Assembly: GCF_024494565.1 (NCBI RefSeq)
Contig: NZ_JANHDN010000002.1
Location: forward strand, 496,001 to 560,000
Length of the DNA stretch: 64,000 nt
Direction: 5' to 3'
Source: Halorubrum rutilum
GTDB lineage: Archaea > Halobacteriota > Halobacteria > Halobacteriales > Haloferacaceae
The stretch's first letter is position 1. Each line of letters begins with the position of its first letter. This document shows positions 18,091 through 25,379 of this stretch, piece by piece. The notes below the pieces were generated by a model that was not told where the DNA came from, searched no databases, and saw only the letters and a list, made by a program, of their open reading frames with translations. Position numbers and translations under genes: made by a program.

Positions 18091-19041
18091 CTACGCGGTC
18101 GGCAACTCGACCTCCTCGCCGTCGGCGTAGACGGTCGGGTTCCGGAGGATCCCGTCGAGGTGGATCGGGGCGTCCGTCTCCCCGCCGATGCCCGCGTCGT
18201 CGCCGATCGCGATGTGCACGGTGCCGCCCGCCTTCTCGTCGAGGAGGACGGAGCCGACCAGCTCGTCGACGCCGACGTTGGTCCCGATCCCGAGCTCGGC
18301 GAGGTTGTAGGCGGCGTCGCCGACCGACTCCGCGGCCGCCTCGACGTCGGCGCGGACCGCGTCGTCGCCGATGGCCGTGACTAGTCCGTCCTCGACTTCG
18401 AACGTCAGCTCCTGGTCCTCGTCGAGCAGGCCGTGGGGCATCATCGTCCCGTCGACGACGAAGGTCCCGGTCGCGGTCTCCGGCGCGACGAACACCTCGC
18501 CGGCCGGGAGGTTCGAGAAGTCGCCGGGGTCGCGCACCATGCCGGTGTCCGAGAGCCACTCGCGGTCCCCGATCCCGAACGCGATATCGGTGCCCGCGGG
18601 CGAGGTGACCCGGACCTCGTCGGCGCCCGCGACCTGCGCGAGCACGTCGTCGCACGCGGCCTCGATGGCGGCGTAGTCGGCGTCGAGCCCCGCGGCGAAC
18701 ACGTCCTCGGTGATCCCCGGGAGCGTCGCGCCGCGGGCGCCGGCGTCGCAGGCGGCCCCCCGAGCGCGGGTGTGGCTGAGGCTCTTCGTCGTCGGCGCGA
18801 GGAAGGCGTCGCTCTCGGCCATCGCGGCCGCCACGGGCGCGGGCGGCTCGGTGCCGTGCTGTTCGGCGGGGGGGTACCTGAGGAGCGTCGCGTCGTCGGT
18901 GACGGCGACCGCGGCCTCGTACAGCGCCTCCCCGACGGGTTCGCGCTCGTCGTCGGTGATCACGACGACCGATTCGTCCGGCCCGACGTTCAGACACTGG
19001 TTCACGGCGGTCGCCGCCGCCTCGGAGAGGGTCGGTGACAT
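18091..19041 (-). CDS. aminopeptidase, M29-like family
   Basis: A 316-residue protein of the M29/leucyl aminopeptidase-like family, which also includes dihydroxypyridine dioxygenase relatives. Putative metal ligands occur late in the chain in the family's pattern: NLAELGIGTNVGV (Glu), HIAIGDDAGIGG (His, Asp) and APIHLDGIL (His, Asp). The N-terminal half (MSPTLSEAAATAVNQCLNVG) forms the usual alpha/beta domain. The reaction would be release of N-terminal amino acids from peptides with divalent metal; the substrate range is unknown. It ends close to element B and diverges from gap. Confidence 0.8.
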   Translation of the reverse strand: MSPTLSEAAATAVNQCLNVGPDESVVVITDDEREPVGEALYEAAVAVTDDATLLRYPPAEQHGTEPPAPVAAAMAESDAFLAPTTKSLSHTRARGAACDAGARGATLPGITEDVFAAGLDADYAAIEAACDDVLAQVAGADEVRVTSPAGTDIAFGIGDREWLSDTGMVRDPGDFSNLPAGEVFVAPETATGTFVVDGTMMPHGLLDEDQELTFEVEDGLVTAIGDDAVRADVEAAAESVGDAAYNLAELGIGTNVGVDELVGSVLLDEKAGGTVHIAIGDDAGIGGETDAPIHLDGILRNPTVYADGEEVELPTA

Positions 19042-19187
19042 ACGCGACGATCGGTGCTCGCGGGCGTTAGACCTTCGGATCCGCCTTCATTTACTCTCTT
19101 TCGAAACTCAGTTACGGCTTTGCGTCACCCGAATTTACCGACGCGTTACTCACGCCGTAGTTAATTTCTCTCAAAAATACTCGAAAA

Positions 19188-19195
19188 CATTATCC
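19188..19195 (+). promoter_or_regulatory. TATA-like box of gap
   Basis: ACATTATC, centred about 27 nt before the ATG at 19219, in an AT-rich spacer (19080-19215) unlike the surrounding DNA. Confidence 0.45.
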
Positions 19196-19218
19196 CATTA
19201 CGGAATCCAGTGAACGAC

Positions 19219-20286
19219 ATGATACGCGTGGGCGTCAACGGGTACGGCACGATCGGGAAGCGGGTCGCGGACGCGGTCGCGGCCCAGCCCGACATGGAGC
19301 TCGTCGGCGTGACCAAGACGAGCCCGAACTACGGCGCCGAGGGCGCGGTCCGACGCGGCTACGACCTCTACGCCGCGATCGACGACCGGGTCGACGAGTT
19401 CGAGGCCGCCGGCCTCGGCGTGGCGGGAACCCTCGCCGACCTGCTCGACGCCGTCGACGTCGTCGTCGACTGCTGCCCCTCCGGCGTCGGCGAGCGCAAC
19501 CGGCCGACGTACGAGGCCCACGACGTGCCCGCGATCTACCAGGGCGGCGAGGACGCGGACATCGCCGACGCCTCGTTCAACGCCCGCGGGAGCTACGAAG
19601 CTGCCCGGGGCGCCGGCTCGCTCCGCGTCGTCTCGTGTAACACCACCGGGCTCTCCCGGCTCCTCGCGCCCCTGGACGAGACGTACGGCGTCGAGAAGGC
19701 GCGCGTGACGCTCGTCCGCCGCGGCGGCGACCCAAGCGAGACCGACCGCGGACCCATCAACGACGTCGTGCCCGACCCGACGACGGTCCCGTCACACCAC
19801 GGCCCCGACGTGAACGAGATCCTCCCGGACGTCGACGTCGACACGGCCGCGCTGCGCGCCCCCGTCACGGCGATGCACACCCACAGCGTCAACGTCACCC
19901 TCGACGAGGAGCCGAGCACCGAGGCGGTCAGGGACCTCCTCGGCGGCGAGAGCCGAGTGTTCCTGATCCCCGAGGGCGCCGGGATCGACGGCGCCGGCGC
20001 GCTGAAGGACTACGCCGCCGACGTCGGGCGCCCGCGCGGCGACCTCTGGGAGAACTGCGTCTGGGAGGAGTCGATAAGCGTCGAGGGGCGGGACCTCTAC
20101 CTGTTCCAGAACGTCCACCAGGAGGCCGACGTCGTCCCGGAGAACGTCGACGCGATCCGGGCGCTGGCGACAGACGCGTCCCGCGCCGAGTCGGTGGCGC
20201 GGACCGACGAGTCGCTGGGGGTCGGCCTCGACAGCCTGCTCTCCGACGGCGGCGCCGCGCGGAGCCCGCTCGCGGCCGACGACTGA
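19219..20286 (+). CDS. gap: glyceraldehyde-3-phosphate dehydrogenase, archaeal type II
   Basis: A 355-residue archaeal-type GAPDH that interconverts glyceraldehyde 3-phosphate and 1,3-bisphosphoglycerate with NAD(P). The Rossmann start [19 protein letters not shown] is clear and the catalytic Cys140 sits in VVSCNTTGL, as in other archaeal enzymes. The length fits type II rather than bacterial type I. A GTG nine bases upstream (19210) is also in frame, but the ATG fits the family N-terminus. In haloarchaea type II enzymes are usually gluconeogenic; that role is inferred. It stands alone with its own AT-rich promoter. Confidence 0.95.
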   Translation: MIRVGVNGYGTIGKRVADAVAAQPDMELVGVTKTSPNYGAEGAVRRGYDLYAAIDDRVDEFEAAGLGVAGTLADLLDAVDVVVDCCPSGVGERNRPTYEAHDVPAIYQGGEDADIADASFNARGSYEAARGAGSLRVVSCNTTGLSRLLAPLDETYGVEKARVTLVRRGGDPSETDRGPINDVVPDPTTVPSHHGPDVNEILPDVDVDTAALRAPVTAMHTHSVNVTLDEEPSTEAVRDLLGGESRVFLIPEGAGIDGAGALKDYAADVGRPRGDLWENCVWEESISVEGRDLYLFQNVHQEADVVPENVDAIRALATDASRAESVARTDESLGVGLDSLLSDGGAARSPLAADD

Positions 20287-20314
20287 CGCTTCTCCGCAGA
20301 TCCGAGACCCGTCC

Positions 20315-20491
20315 TCACTCCGACGGTCGCGTCACCAGGAACGTCCGCCCGCCGCGGCGCTCCAGGGCCACCTCGCTCCCGCGCACTCGGTTCACGCGAA
20401 CGCGGTCGGCGATCCGGTCGGTTCGACAGTCGGTGACGTCTCTCCGCGTCGGGGTCGCGTACTGCGGTCGGTCGGGAGTGATCGCGCTCAT
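20315..20491 (-). CDS. small basic protein of unknown function
   Basis: A 58-residue Arg-rich protein: MSAITPDRPQYATPTRRDVT, then DRIADRVRVNRVRGSEVALE and RRGGRTFLVTRPSE. It has few acidic residues for a halophile, which might reflect nucleic-acid binding, but no domain is recognised. Coding potential is supported by a sensible start and by filling the gap between gap and the next gene. Confidence 0.5.
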   Translation of the reverse strand: MSAITPDRPQYATPTRRDVTDCRTDRIADRVRVNRVRGSEVALERRGGRTFLVTRPSE

Positions 20492-20623
20492 ACGTCGCAC
20501 TCCGGCCGGAACGCCCCTATAACCGAGCCATCCCCGGAGTGAAACTGAAAGTGGAAGCGTCGACGGCGAACGCCGCCGATTTCGTTCCCGACTCCGGTCC
20601 CACCCCCGCCCCGCGCTCCCGGC

Positions 20624-20923
20624 TTACCGGCGGAGCCCCGCCTCCTCGTCGTCCTCGACGAACCGGACGGTGAAGTAGTCGTACCCGCCGTAGGCGGCTT
20701 CGAGCGCGCCGAGCCACCAGTTCCAGCGCTCGACGAGCGAGGAGCCGTCCGGGGCGTCGTCGAGGTGGTCGACCACGCCGGGGACGGTGAGCGCGTGCCC
20801 CCGGTCCTCGGAGGGCCGGCCGGAGTCCGCGAGGTCGCAGGCCGCCCGGGCGACCGCCCGCCGCTCGGCCTCGGTGCCGCCGAACGCCTCCGCCAGCGCG
20901 TTCTCCAGACGTGTTCTGTCCAT
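20624..20923 (-). CDS. conserved-looking hypothetical protein
   Basis: A 99-residue acidic protein. The N-terminal half is helical (LENALAEAFGGTEAERRAVARAACDLADSG), followed by LTVPGVVDHLDDAPDGSSLV and the aromatic stretch ERWNWWLGALEAAYGGYDYF. The WNWW/YGGYDYF pattern is distinctive and suggests a real conserved fold. The function is unknown. Its ATG at 20923 follows a long non-coding lead. Confidence 0.7.
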   Translation of the reverse strand: MDRTRLENALAEAFGGTEAERRAVARAACDLADSGRPSEDRGHALTVPGVVDHLDDAPDGSSLVERWNWWLGALEAAYGGYDYFTVRFVEDDEEAGLRR

Positions 20924-21045
20924 GCGCGACGCTACGGCCGCCGACTATATGAGTCGCGTGGTAGGGGGTGGCACGTCCGGTGTCGACGACGGTCGGGATC
21001 CCGCCCGCGACCGGAGCCGAGGGCTGACCGTGAGCCTCGCGGGAA

Positions 21046-22053
21046 TCACAGTCGGGCCGCGAGCGCGAGGAAGAGGAGACTGAACGGCGCCGTCAGGAGC
21101 GTCAAGAGCAGTCCGGCCGCGGCCTCGCCGGCGGCGAGGGACATCGAGAGACCGACGACGAGCGAGGCGGATCCCACGACCGCGAGGGTGACGCGCTCGG
21201 GGACGCTGGCCCGGTCCGGCCCGTCGCTGCGCGCCAGCGCCTCGTCGAGCGCCCGCTCGACGCGGTCGGCGAGTCCGGTCGGGACGAACAGCCACGGCGT
21301 CGACCGGTACCAGGCGTTCCCGCGGTACGCGATCAGGAACACGGTCGTCCACGGGAGGTCGATCCGGCGCGTCCGGACGGCGGACCCGAGGTCGTCGGTA
21401 CGGCTGCGGTCCCGGCCCCGATGCGTCCGCTCCACGGTCAGCTCCGTCGGGTCCAGCCGCACGTCGGTCCCCTGCGTCCGCGAGAGCGCCGGAAGCACCG
21501 CGAACAGGGAGACGACGAGCGGGGCCAGCCCCGGGGCGGCCCACGCCCCCGGTCCGAGCGCCGTCGCCCCGACCGCGAGCGCGGCGCCCGTCCCGAGGAG
21601 CGTCCACCCGAGCCGGAAGTGAGAGGGATCGAACGAGCCTCCGCCGAGCGGCGACAGGAGCTCTCGCCGGCGCTCCGGAGACGCGCGATCGTACGCGATC
21701 AGCAGGTAGAACAGCGACGCCGGGCCGCCGACGAACAGGAGCACGACGAGCGCCGACGCCTCCGTCGGTATCCCCCCGCCGGCCGGGAGCGAGAGGGCGA
21801 ACGCGACGGCGACGCCGAGCGCCAGCAGGAGGGCGGCGCCGACCGCGACGAGCGTCGCCCCGAGGGCCAGCGACCGCAGGCGCTCGAATCGGATCGGTCC
21901 CCACTCGACCGGGGCCGCGTCCCGAGCGAAATCCGAGGGCGCGTCCGGATCGGTGCCGGGGACCGTTTCCGGGCCGTCGCCGCGAGCGGTGCCGGGCTCC
22001 CGGTCCGCCGACCGCCCCGTCTCGTCGACGGGCGTACTGGGCTCGGAGGGCAT
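21046..22053 (-). CDS. membrane protein with acidic N-terminal tail
   Basis: A 335-residue protein. The first 70 residues are disordered, acidic and Pro/Glu-rich (MPSEPSTPVDETGRSADREP), then come two helices (LALGATLVAVGAALLLALGV and TEASALVVLLFVGGPASLFY), a second pair (about residues 170-215), a cytoplasmic domain with ELTVERTHRGRDRSR and IDLPWTTVFLIAYRGNAWY, and two C-terminal helices. The IDLPW...YRGNAWYRS segment is reminiscent of bacterial PH-like membrane domains. The ATG at 22053 is used; the longer frame adds non-homologous basic sequence. Function unknown. Confidence 0.75.
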   Translation of the reverse strand: MPSEPSTPVDETGRSADREPGTARGDGPETVPGTDPDAPSDFARDAAPVEWGPIRFERLRSLALGATLVAVGAALLLALGVAVAFALSLPAGGGIPTEASALVVLLFVGGPASLFYLLIAYDRASPERRRELLSPLGGGSFDPSHFRLGWTLLGTGAALAVGATALGPGAWAAPGLAPLVVSLFAVLPALSRTQGTDVRLDPTELTVERTHRGRDRSRTDDLGSAVRTRRIDLPWTTVFLIAYRGNAWYRSTPWLFVPTGLADRVERALDEALARSDGPDRASVPERVTLAVVGSASLVVGLSMSLAAGEAAAGLLLTLLTAPFSLLFLALAARL

Positions 22054-22200
22054 ACCCGGGCGTTGGGGCGATGCGAAGTTAAACTCCGGCCGTCGGAGCG
22101 GTCGACCGACGGGATCGGCCGTCTCGGTCGTCACGTCGGGACATCGGCGCACCGACAGAAACGGCGGCGAGTACTTCCCTCGGGACCGACTACCGGGGGT

Positions 22201-22563
22201 ATGACACAATGGCGCGCCGTCGGCTACGGGTTCGTCGTGATGCTGATCGCCGGGCTGCTCGCGACGTCCGCTCCGGTCGTCGGGCACGTCGGCGCGGGGC
22301 TGATCGGGGGGTTCGTCGCCGGCTACGTCGCGGGCGGCGGCCTCCTCTCGGGGGCGTGGCACGGCCTGCTCGCCGGGTCGATAAGCGGGGTCGCCGTCAC
22401 CCTCCTGCTGGCCGCGTTCGGCGGGCTCCTCGGGCTCGCCGGCGGTCCCGTCGGGAGCCTGCTCGGCGGCGCGGGGGTGCTGGTCGTCGGCCTGTTCGTG
22501 ACGGTCCTGTTCGCGGTCGACTCGGCGCTCGCGGGCGCGATCGGCGGCGTGCTCGGGGAGTGA
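22201..22563 (+). CDS. membrane protein, DUF5518-like
   Basis: A 120-residue Gly/Val/Leu-rich protein with four closely packed helices: GYGFVVMLIAGLLATSAP, GHVGAGLIGGFVAGYVAGGG, LAGSISGVAVTLLLAAFGGL and LVVGLFVTVLFAVDSALAGA. Glycine zippers (GGFVAGYVAGGG) fit the DUF5518 haloarchaeal family from memory. The start ATGACACAATGG at 22201 is well placed. Function unknown. It is divergent from the previous membrane gene; element copy C follows. Confidence 0.75.
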   Translation: MTQWRAVGYGFVVMLIAGLLATSAPVVGHVGAGLIGGFVAGYVAGGGLLSGAWHGLLAGSISGVAVTLLLAAFGGLLGLAGGPVGSLLGGAGVLVVGLFVTVLFAVDSALAGAIGGVLGE

Positions 22564-22612
22564 GTCGTTTTTCGATCCGGTATAGATTGAGCGATGAGTG
22601 TGACCAGTTGTT

Positions 22613-22945
22613 GGCGCGCGCCTCCGAGCGCCCTGATAAGGGCGCGAGGAGCGCCGCGCGAGGGACGCGGCGAGCGACGCGGGCGACCGGAGGGAGCCCC
22701 GAGCGAGCCGCGAGGTTGGGGAGGTGCGAGGCTGCGATGCTGTGCGGGGCGGGGCGGGAATCAAAGGGGCAGCCGACGAGGCGGGCGCAGGCGTTCACGA
22801 GAGCTCCGCTCTCGTGAGCCAATCAGAACGCGAAGCGTTCTGATGACGACACAAGGACCACAGGAGGGAGCGAAGCGACCGACCGAGGACCGCAGCGAGC
22901 GTGCGCCCGCCTCGTCGGCTGGGGCTTTTGAGGCGTTCACCCTCG
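22613..22945 (-). repeat. structured repeat element, copy C, reverse orientation (candidate ncRNA)
   Basis: Minus-strand copy. It starts near 22941 with GGTGAACGCC, then CTCAAAAGCCCCAGCC and a perfect 19-bp hairpin (arms at 22902-22920 and 22771-22789), then GCCCCTTTGATTCCC. The apical loop is larger than in the other copies because it holds two extra perfect hairpins (22795-22817 and 22822-22844). The 3' part (22613-22770) keeps the conserved CTCCCCA stretch and two GC-rich hairpins. There are no 57-bp lead units here. TTTATAAA at 22961-22968, about 24 nt before the start, looks like a promoter. Confidence 0.7.
22795..22844. repeat. two extra perfect hairpins in the loop of element C
   Basis: TCACGAGAGC (22795-22804) pairs with GCTCTCGTGA (22808-22817), and ATCAGAACGC (22822-22831) pairs with GCGTTCTGAT (22835-22844). 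Each has a 10-bp perfect stem and 3-nt loop. They are absent from copies A, B and D. Confidence 0.85.
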
Positions 22946-22960
22946 ATCTACCGTCAGCCG

Positions 22961-22968
22961 TTTATAAA
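22961..22968 (-). promoter_or_regulatory. TATA box before element copy C
   Basis: TTTATAAA, centred about 23-24 nt upstream (minus strand) of GGTGAACGCC at 22941, the same spacing as in copy B. Confidence 0.5.
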
Positions 22969-23018
22969 TGATCGAATGAAAAGGTGACCGAATCCGCTAC
23001 TCCTCGCTCAGATCCGTC

Positions 23019-23492
23019 CTACGCGCTCTCGGCCGCGTCGAGGACGGCGTCGTAGTCGGGCTCGTTGGTCGGGTCGTCGGCGACCCAGTCGTAGACGACC
23101 TCGCCGTCCTCGTCGAGCACGAAGACGGCGCGGTTGGCGATCCCGTGGAGCCCCAGCTCGGCGATGTCGATCTCCAGGTCGTACGCCCGGATTGCGTCGC
23201 CGGCCATGTCGCTCACGAGGTCGAACTCGATCCCGTGCTCCTCGCGGAACGCGCCCTGGGAGAACGGCGAGTCGGCGCTGATCCCGAAGATCGTCGCGCC
23301 GGCCGCCTCGAAGGCGTCGGCGTGCTCCTGGAACGCGATCATCTCGTTCGTACACGGCGGCGTGAACGCGCCCGGGAAGAAGGCGAGCACCACCGGGCCG
23401 TCGCCGAGGTGGTCGCCGAGCTCGAACGGTTCGTGGTCGCTCGTGCCGATCGTCGCGGAGATGTCGGGTGCGGTGTCACCAGTGGATACCAT
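23019..23492 (-). CDS. peroxiredoxin, one-cysteine type
   Basis: A 157-residue thioredoxin-fold peroxidase of the AhpC/Prx family that reduces hydrogen peroxide and organic peroxides. The peroxidatic Cys47 sits in FFPGAFTPPCTNEMIAF, matching the PxxxTxxC motif. It is the only cysteine in the protein, so a resolving thiol must come from a partner such as a thioredoxin. The length fits the BCP/Prx5-like size. The ATG at 23492 was chosen because the longer frame adds a Cys-rich N-terminus without precedent. Confidence 0.92.
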   Translation of the reverse strand: MVSTGDTAPDISATIGTSDHEPFELGDHLGDGPVVLAFFPGAFTPPCTNEMIAFQEHADAFEAAGATIFGISADSPFSQGAFREEHGIEFDLVSDMAGDAIRAYDLEIDIAELGLHGIANRAVFVLDEDGEVVYDWVADDPTNEPDYDAVLDAAESA

Positions 23493-23597
23493 CGACTCAC
23501 AGTAGGGGGGATTCGTGCAAAAGGCTTGCCGCACCCCCGTTCGGATCCGGTATCCGCCGCGACCGCGAGGCGCTCGGGCGGGGCGTCTGCGCCGCGG

Positions 23598-24101
23598 CTA
23601 CTCCCGGTCGAGGTACTCCCGCTGAATCGCGACGATTTCGGCGGAGTCCTCGCAGTTCGCGTACCGCCGGAGCGGCTCCTCGTTGAGGTCGAGGAACGTC
23701 TCGCCCCACGTGAACTTCGCCATGATCCGCTCCGCGTGATCCGGCTCGCCCAGGATGCGAAGCGCGGCCGCGAACGCCTCCACGGTTGTGAGCCGCATCG
23801 GCCGACCGAAGTTCACGGGGTTGCCGGCGACCAGGTACGGGAGCGCGCGGTGTTTGCCCGGGAGGCCGAACATCTTCTCGCCGGCCGACTCCCATGAGCA
23901 GTCGAGCGCGACGAGCGCGTTCTCGCGGGCGAGGTCGCCGTCCGCGGGCGAGAGCGCCCGCTCGGCGTGGGGATTCAGCACGACGCCGTTGGGGGTCGCG
24001 CGGTCCGAGCGGTGCAGCTCCGCGAGGTCGAACCGCGCGAGCTTCCGGGCCGTGCACTTGTCGGGGTCGTCGTCGCCCTCGTACCGGACGTGCAGGTCCA
24101 C
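23598..24101 (-). CDS. tsr3: Tsr3, 16S rRNA aminocarboxypropyltransferase (DUF367)
   Basis: A 167-residue protein of the Tsr3 family. Visible family features are [59 protein letters not shown] and [11 protein letters not shown]. Tsr3 transfers the aminocarboxypropyl group of SAM to a modified uridine in the decoding region of small-subunit rRNA; in archaea the acceptor is the corresponding 16S position. A TTATAAA box (24124-24130, minus strand) about 26 nt upstream indicates a leaderless start. Confidence 0.9.
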   Translation of the reverse strand: MDLHVRYEGDDDPDKCTARKLARFDLAELHRSDRATPNGVVLNPHAERALSPADGDLARENALVALDCSWESAGEKMFGLPGKHRALPYLVAGNPVNFGRPMRLTTVEAFAAALRILGEPDHAERIMAKFTWGETFLDLNEEPLRRYANCEDSAEIVAIQREYLDRE

Positions 24102-24123
24102 ACGTACGAGGTCGTCTGAGTCG

Positions 24124-24130
24124 TTTATAA
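24124..24130 (-). promoter_or_regulatory. TATA box of tsr3
   Basis: TTATAAA on the minus strand, centred about 26 nt before the ATG at 24101. Confidence 0.55.
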
Positions 24131-24183
24131 GATGTGCGGAGCGGCCGGATATTGACTATTGTATATCGCTTCTCGCCGATCAC

Positions 24184-24241
24184 CGGTGAACACCTCCAAA
24201 GCCCCAGCCACTCGGCTGTGCGCGACTAATACTTGACATTG
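24184..24241 (+). repeat. lead unit of element D
   Basis: A single 57-bp lead unit: GGTGAACACC starts at 24185 and again, as the full unit, at 24242. It contains CTCCAAAGCCCCAGCC and the small hairpin AGCC-ACTC-GGCT. Its spacer differs from copy B's, so the period is kept without the sequence. Confidence 0.7.
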
Positions 24242-24500
24242 GGTGAACACCTCCAAAGCCCCAGCCGGGAGGCGGGCGCACGCTCGCTGCGCTCCTCACT
24301 CGGTCGCTGACGCTCCCTCGTTGCGGTGCTTGCGTCGCCTGCGCCCGCCTCCCGGCTGCCCCTTTGAGTCCCACCCGACCGCACGGCGACCGCACCTCAC
24401 GCCTCCCCAGCCTCGCCGCTCACGCCCTGCGGGCGTTCGCGGCGTCCCTCGCACGCGCTCCTCGCGCCCTGCGGGCGCTCGGAGGCGCGCGCCACCGCGG
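24242..24500 (+). repeat. structured repeat element, copy D full unit (candidate ncRNA)
   Basis: It starts with GGTGAACACCTCC, then AAAGCCCCAGCC and a perfect 18-bp hairpin (arms 24263-24280 and 24340-24357), GCCCCTTTGAGTCCC, CGCACCTCACGCCTCCCCAG, then two hairpins: about 24414-24446 (arms CGCCGC/GCGGCG) and about 24454-24490 (GCGCTCC/GGAGGCGC). TTTATAA at 24505-24511 follows, as after copy B. Confidence 0.7.
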
Positions 24501-24621
24501 TTCAGTTTATAAGCGATCGGCGCCGTCCCGGTAGCGAATTCCCCGTTTCACCGTGAGCCCGATACCGTCAAACCGACCCGGTACCGGCGGGGTTTTTCCT
24601 CGTCGCCGCCCACCCGTTCGT

Positions 24622-25377
24622 ATGGAGCTGTTCGCCGTCCCGGGCCTCCCGGAGATCCGGGAGGGAGACGACCTCGCGGCCATGATCGACGAGCGCGTCG
24701 ACCTCCGCGAGGACGACGTCGTCGTCGTCGCCAGCACGGTCGTCTCCAAGGCCGAGGGGCGGACGTTCGACCTCTCCGACTTCCCGGCCGGACCGCGCGC
24801 GAACGAGGTCGCAGACCGCCTCGCGGCGATCGCCGGCGAGGAGCGGGACCCGCGCTTCGCGCAGGCCGTCATCGAGGAGTCGACGGAGCTGATCATGGAG
24901 GCGCCGTTCCTCCTGACGGCGACGCGCTTCGGTCACATCGGCGTCAACGCCGGGATCGACCGGTCGAACGTCCCCGACGGCGACCTGCTGCTGCTCCCGG
25001 AGCGCCCCTCCGAGAGCGCGGAGCGGATCCGCGAGGGGATCGCGGCCGACCGCGTGGTCGTCAGCGACACCTGCGGGCGCCCGTTCCGTCACGGCCAGCG
25101 CGGCGTCGCGATCGGCTGGGCCGGCCTGCCGGCGGCCCGCGACTGGCGCGGCGAGCGCGACCGCGACGGCCGGGAGATGGGCGTCACCGTCCAGAACGTG
25201 ATCGACGAGCTCGCGTCGGCCGCGAACCTCGTCGCCGGCGAGGGCGCGGGCGGCACCCCGGTCGTCGTCGTCCGCGACTGGGCGTTCGGCGACCACGAGG
25301 GGTCGGACAGCCACTTCCGCGAGGTCGAGGGCGACTTCGTCCGGCAGGCCCTCCGCCAGTGGACATTCGACGGATAA
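24622..25377 (+). CDS. cofE: coenzyme F420-0:L-glutamate ligase
   Basis: A 251-residue CofE enzyme, which adds glutamates to F420-0 using GTP to make F420-1 and F420-2. It begins MELFAVPGLPEIREGDDLAA and contains VVVASTVVSKAEGRTFDLSD and EAPFLLTATRFGHIGVNAGID, family hallmarks, followed by VVSDTCGRPFRHGQRGVAIG. I used the ATG at 24622; the longer frame upstream is basic. The Mer gene follows after 2 nt and surely shares its transcript. Confidence 0.95.
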   Translation: MELFAVPGLPEIREGDDLAAMIDERVDLREDDVVVVASTVVSKAEGRTFDLSDFPAGPRANEVADRLAAIAGEERDPRFAQAVIEESTELIMEAPFLLTATRFGHIGVNAGIDRSNVPDGDLLLLPERPSESAERIREGIAADRVVVSDTCGRPFRHGQRGVAIGWAGLPAARDWRGERDRDGREMGVTVQNVIDELASAANLVAGEGAGGTPVVVVRDWAFGDHEGSDSHFREVEGDFVRQALRQWTFDG

Positions 25378-25379
25378 CC

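Larger units (their letters stand above)
22564..23018. other. intergenic region holding element copy C
   Basis: No protein gene is supported. The frames seen here are Arg/Gly/Ser-rich translations of the element on both strands. Confidence 0.6.
24102..24621. other. intergenic region holding element copy D
   Basis: Besides element D and the tsr3 promoter, the last 110 nt before cofE (24512-24621) contain the cofE leader. No protein gene is supported here. Confidence 0.6.
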
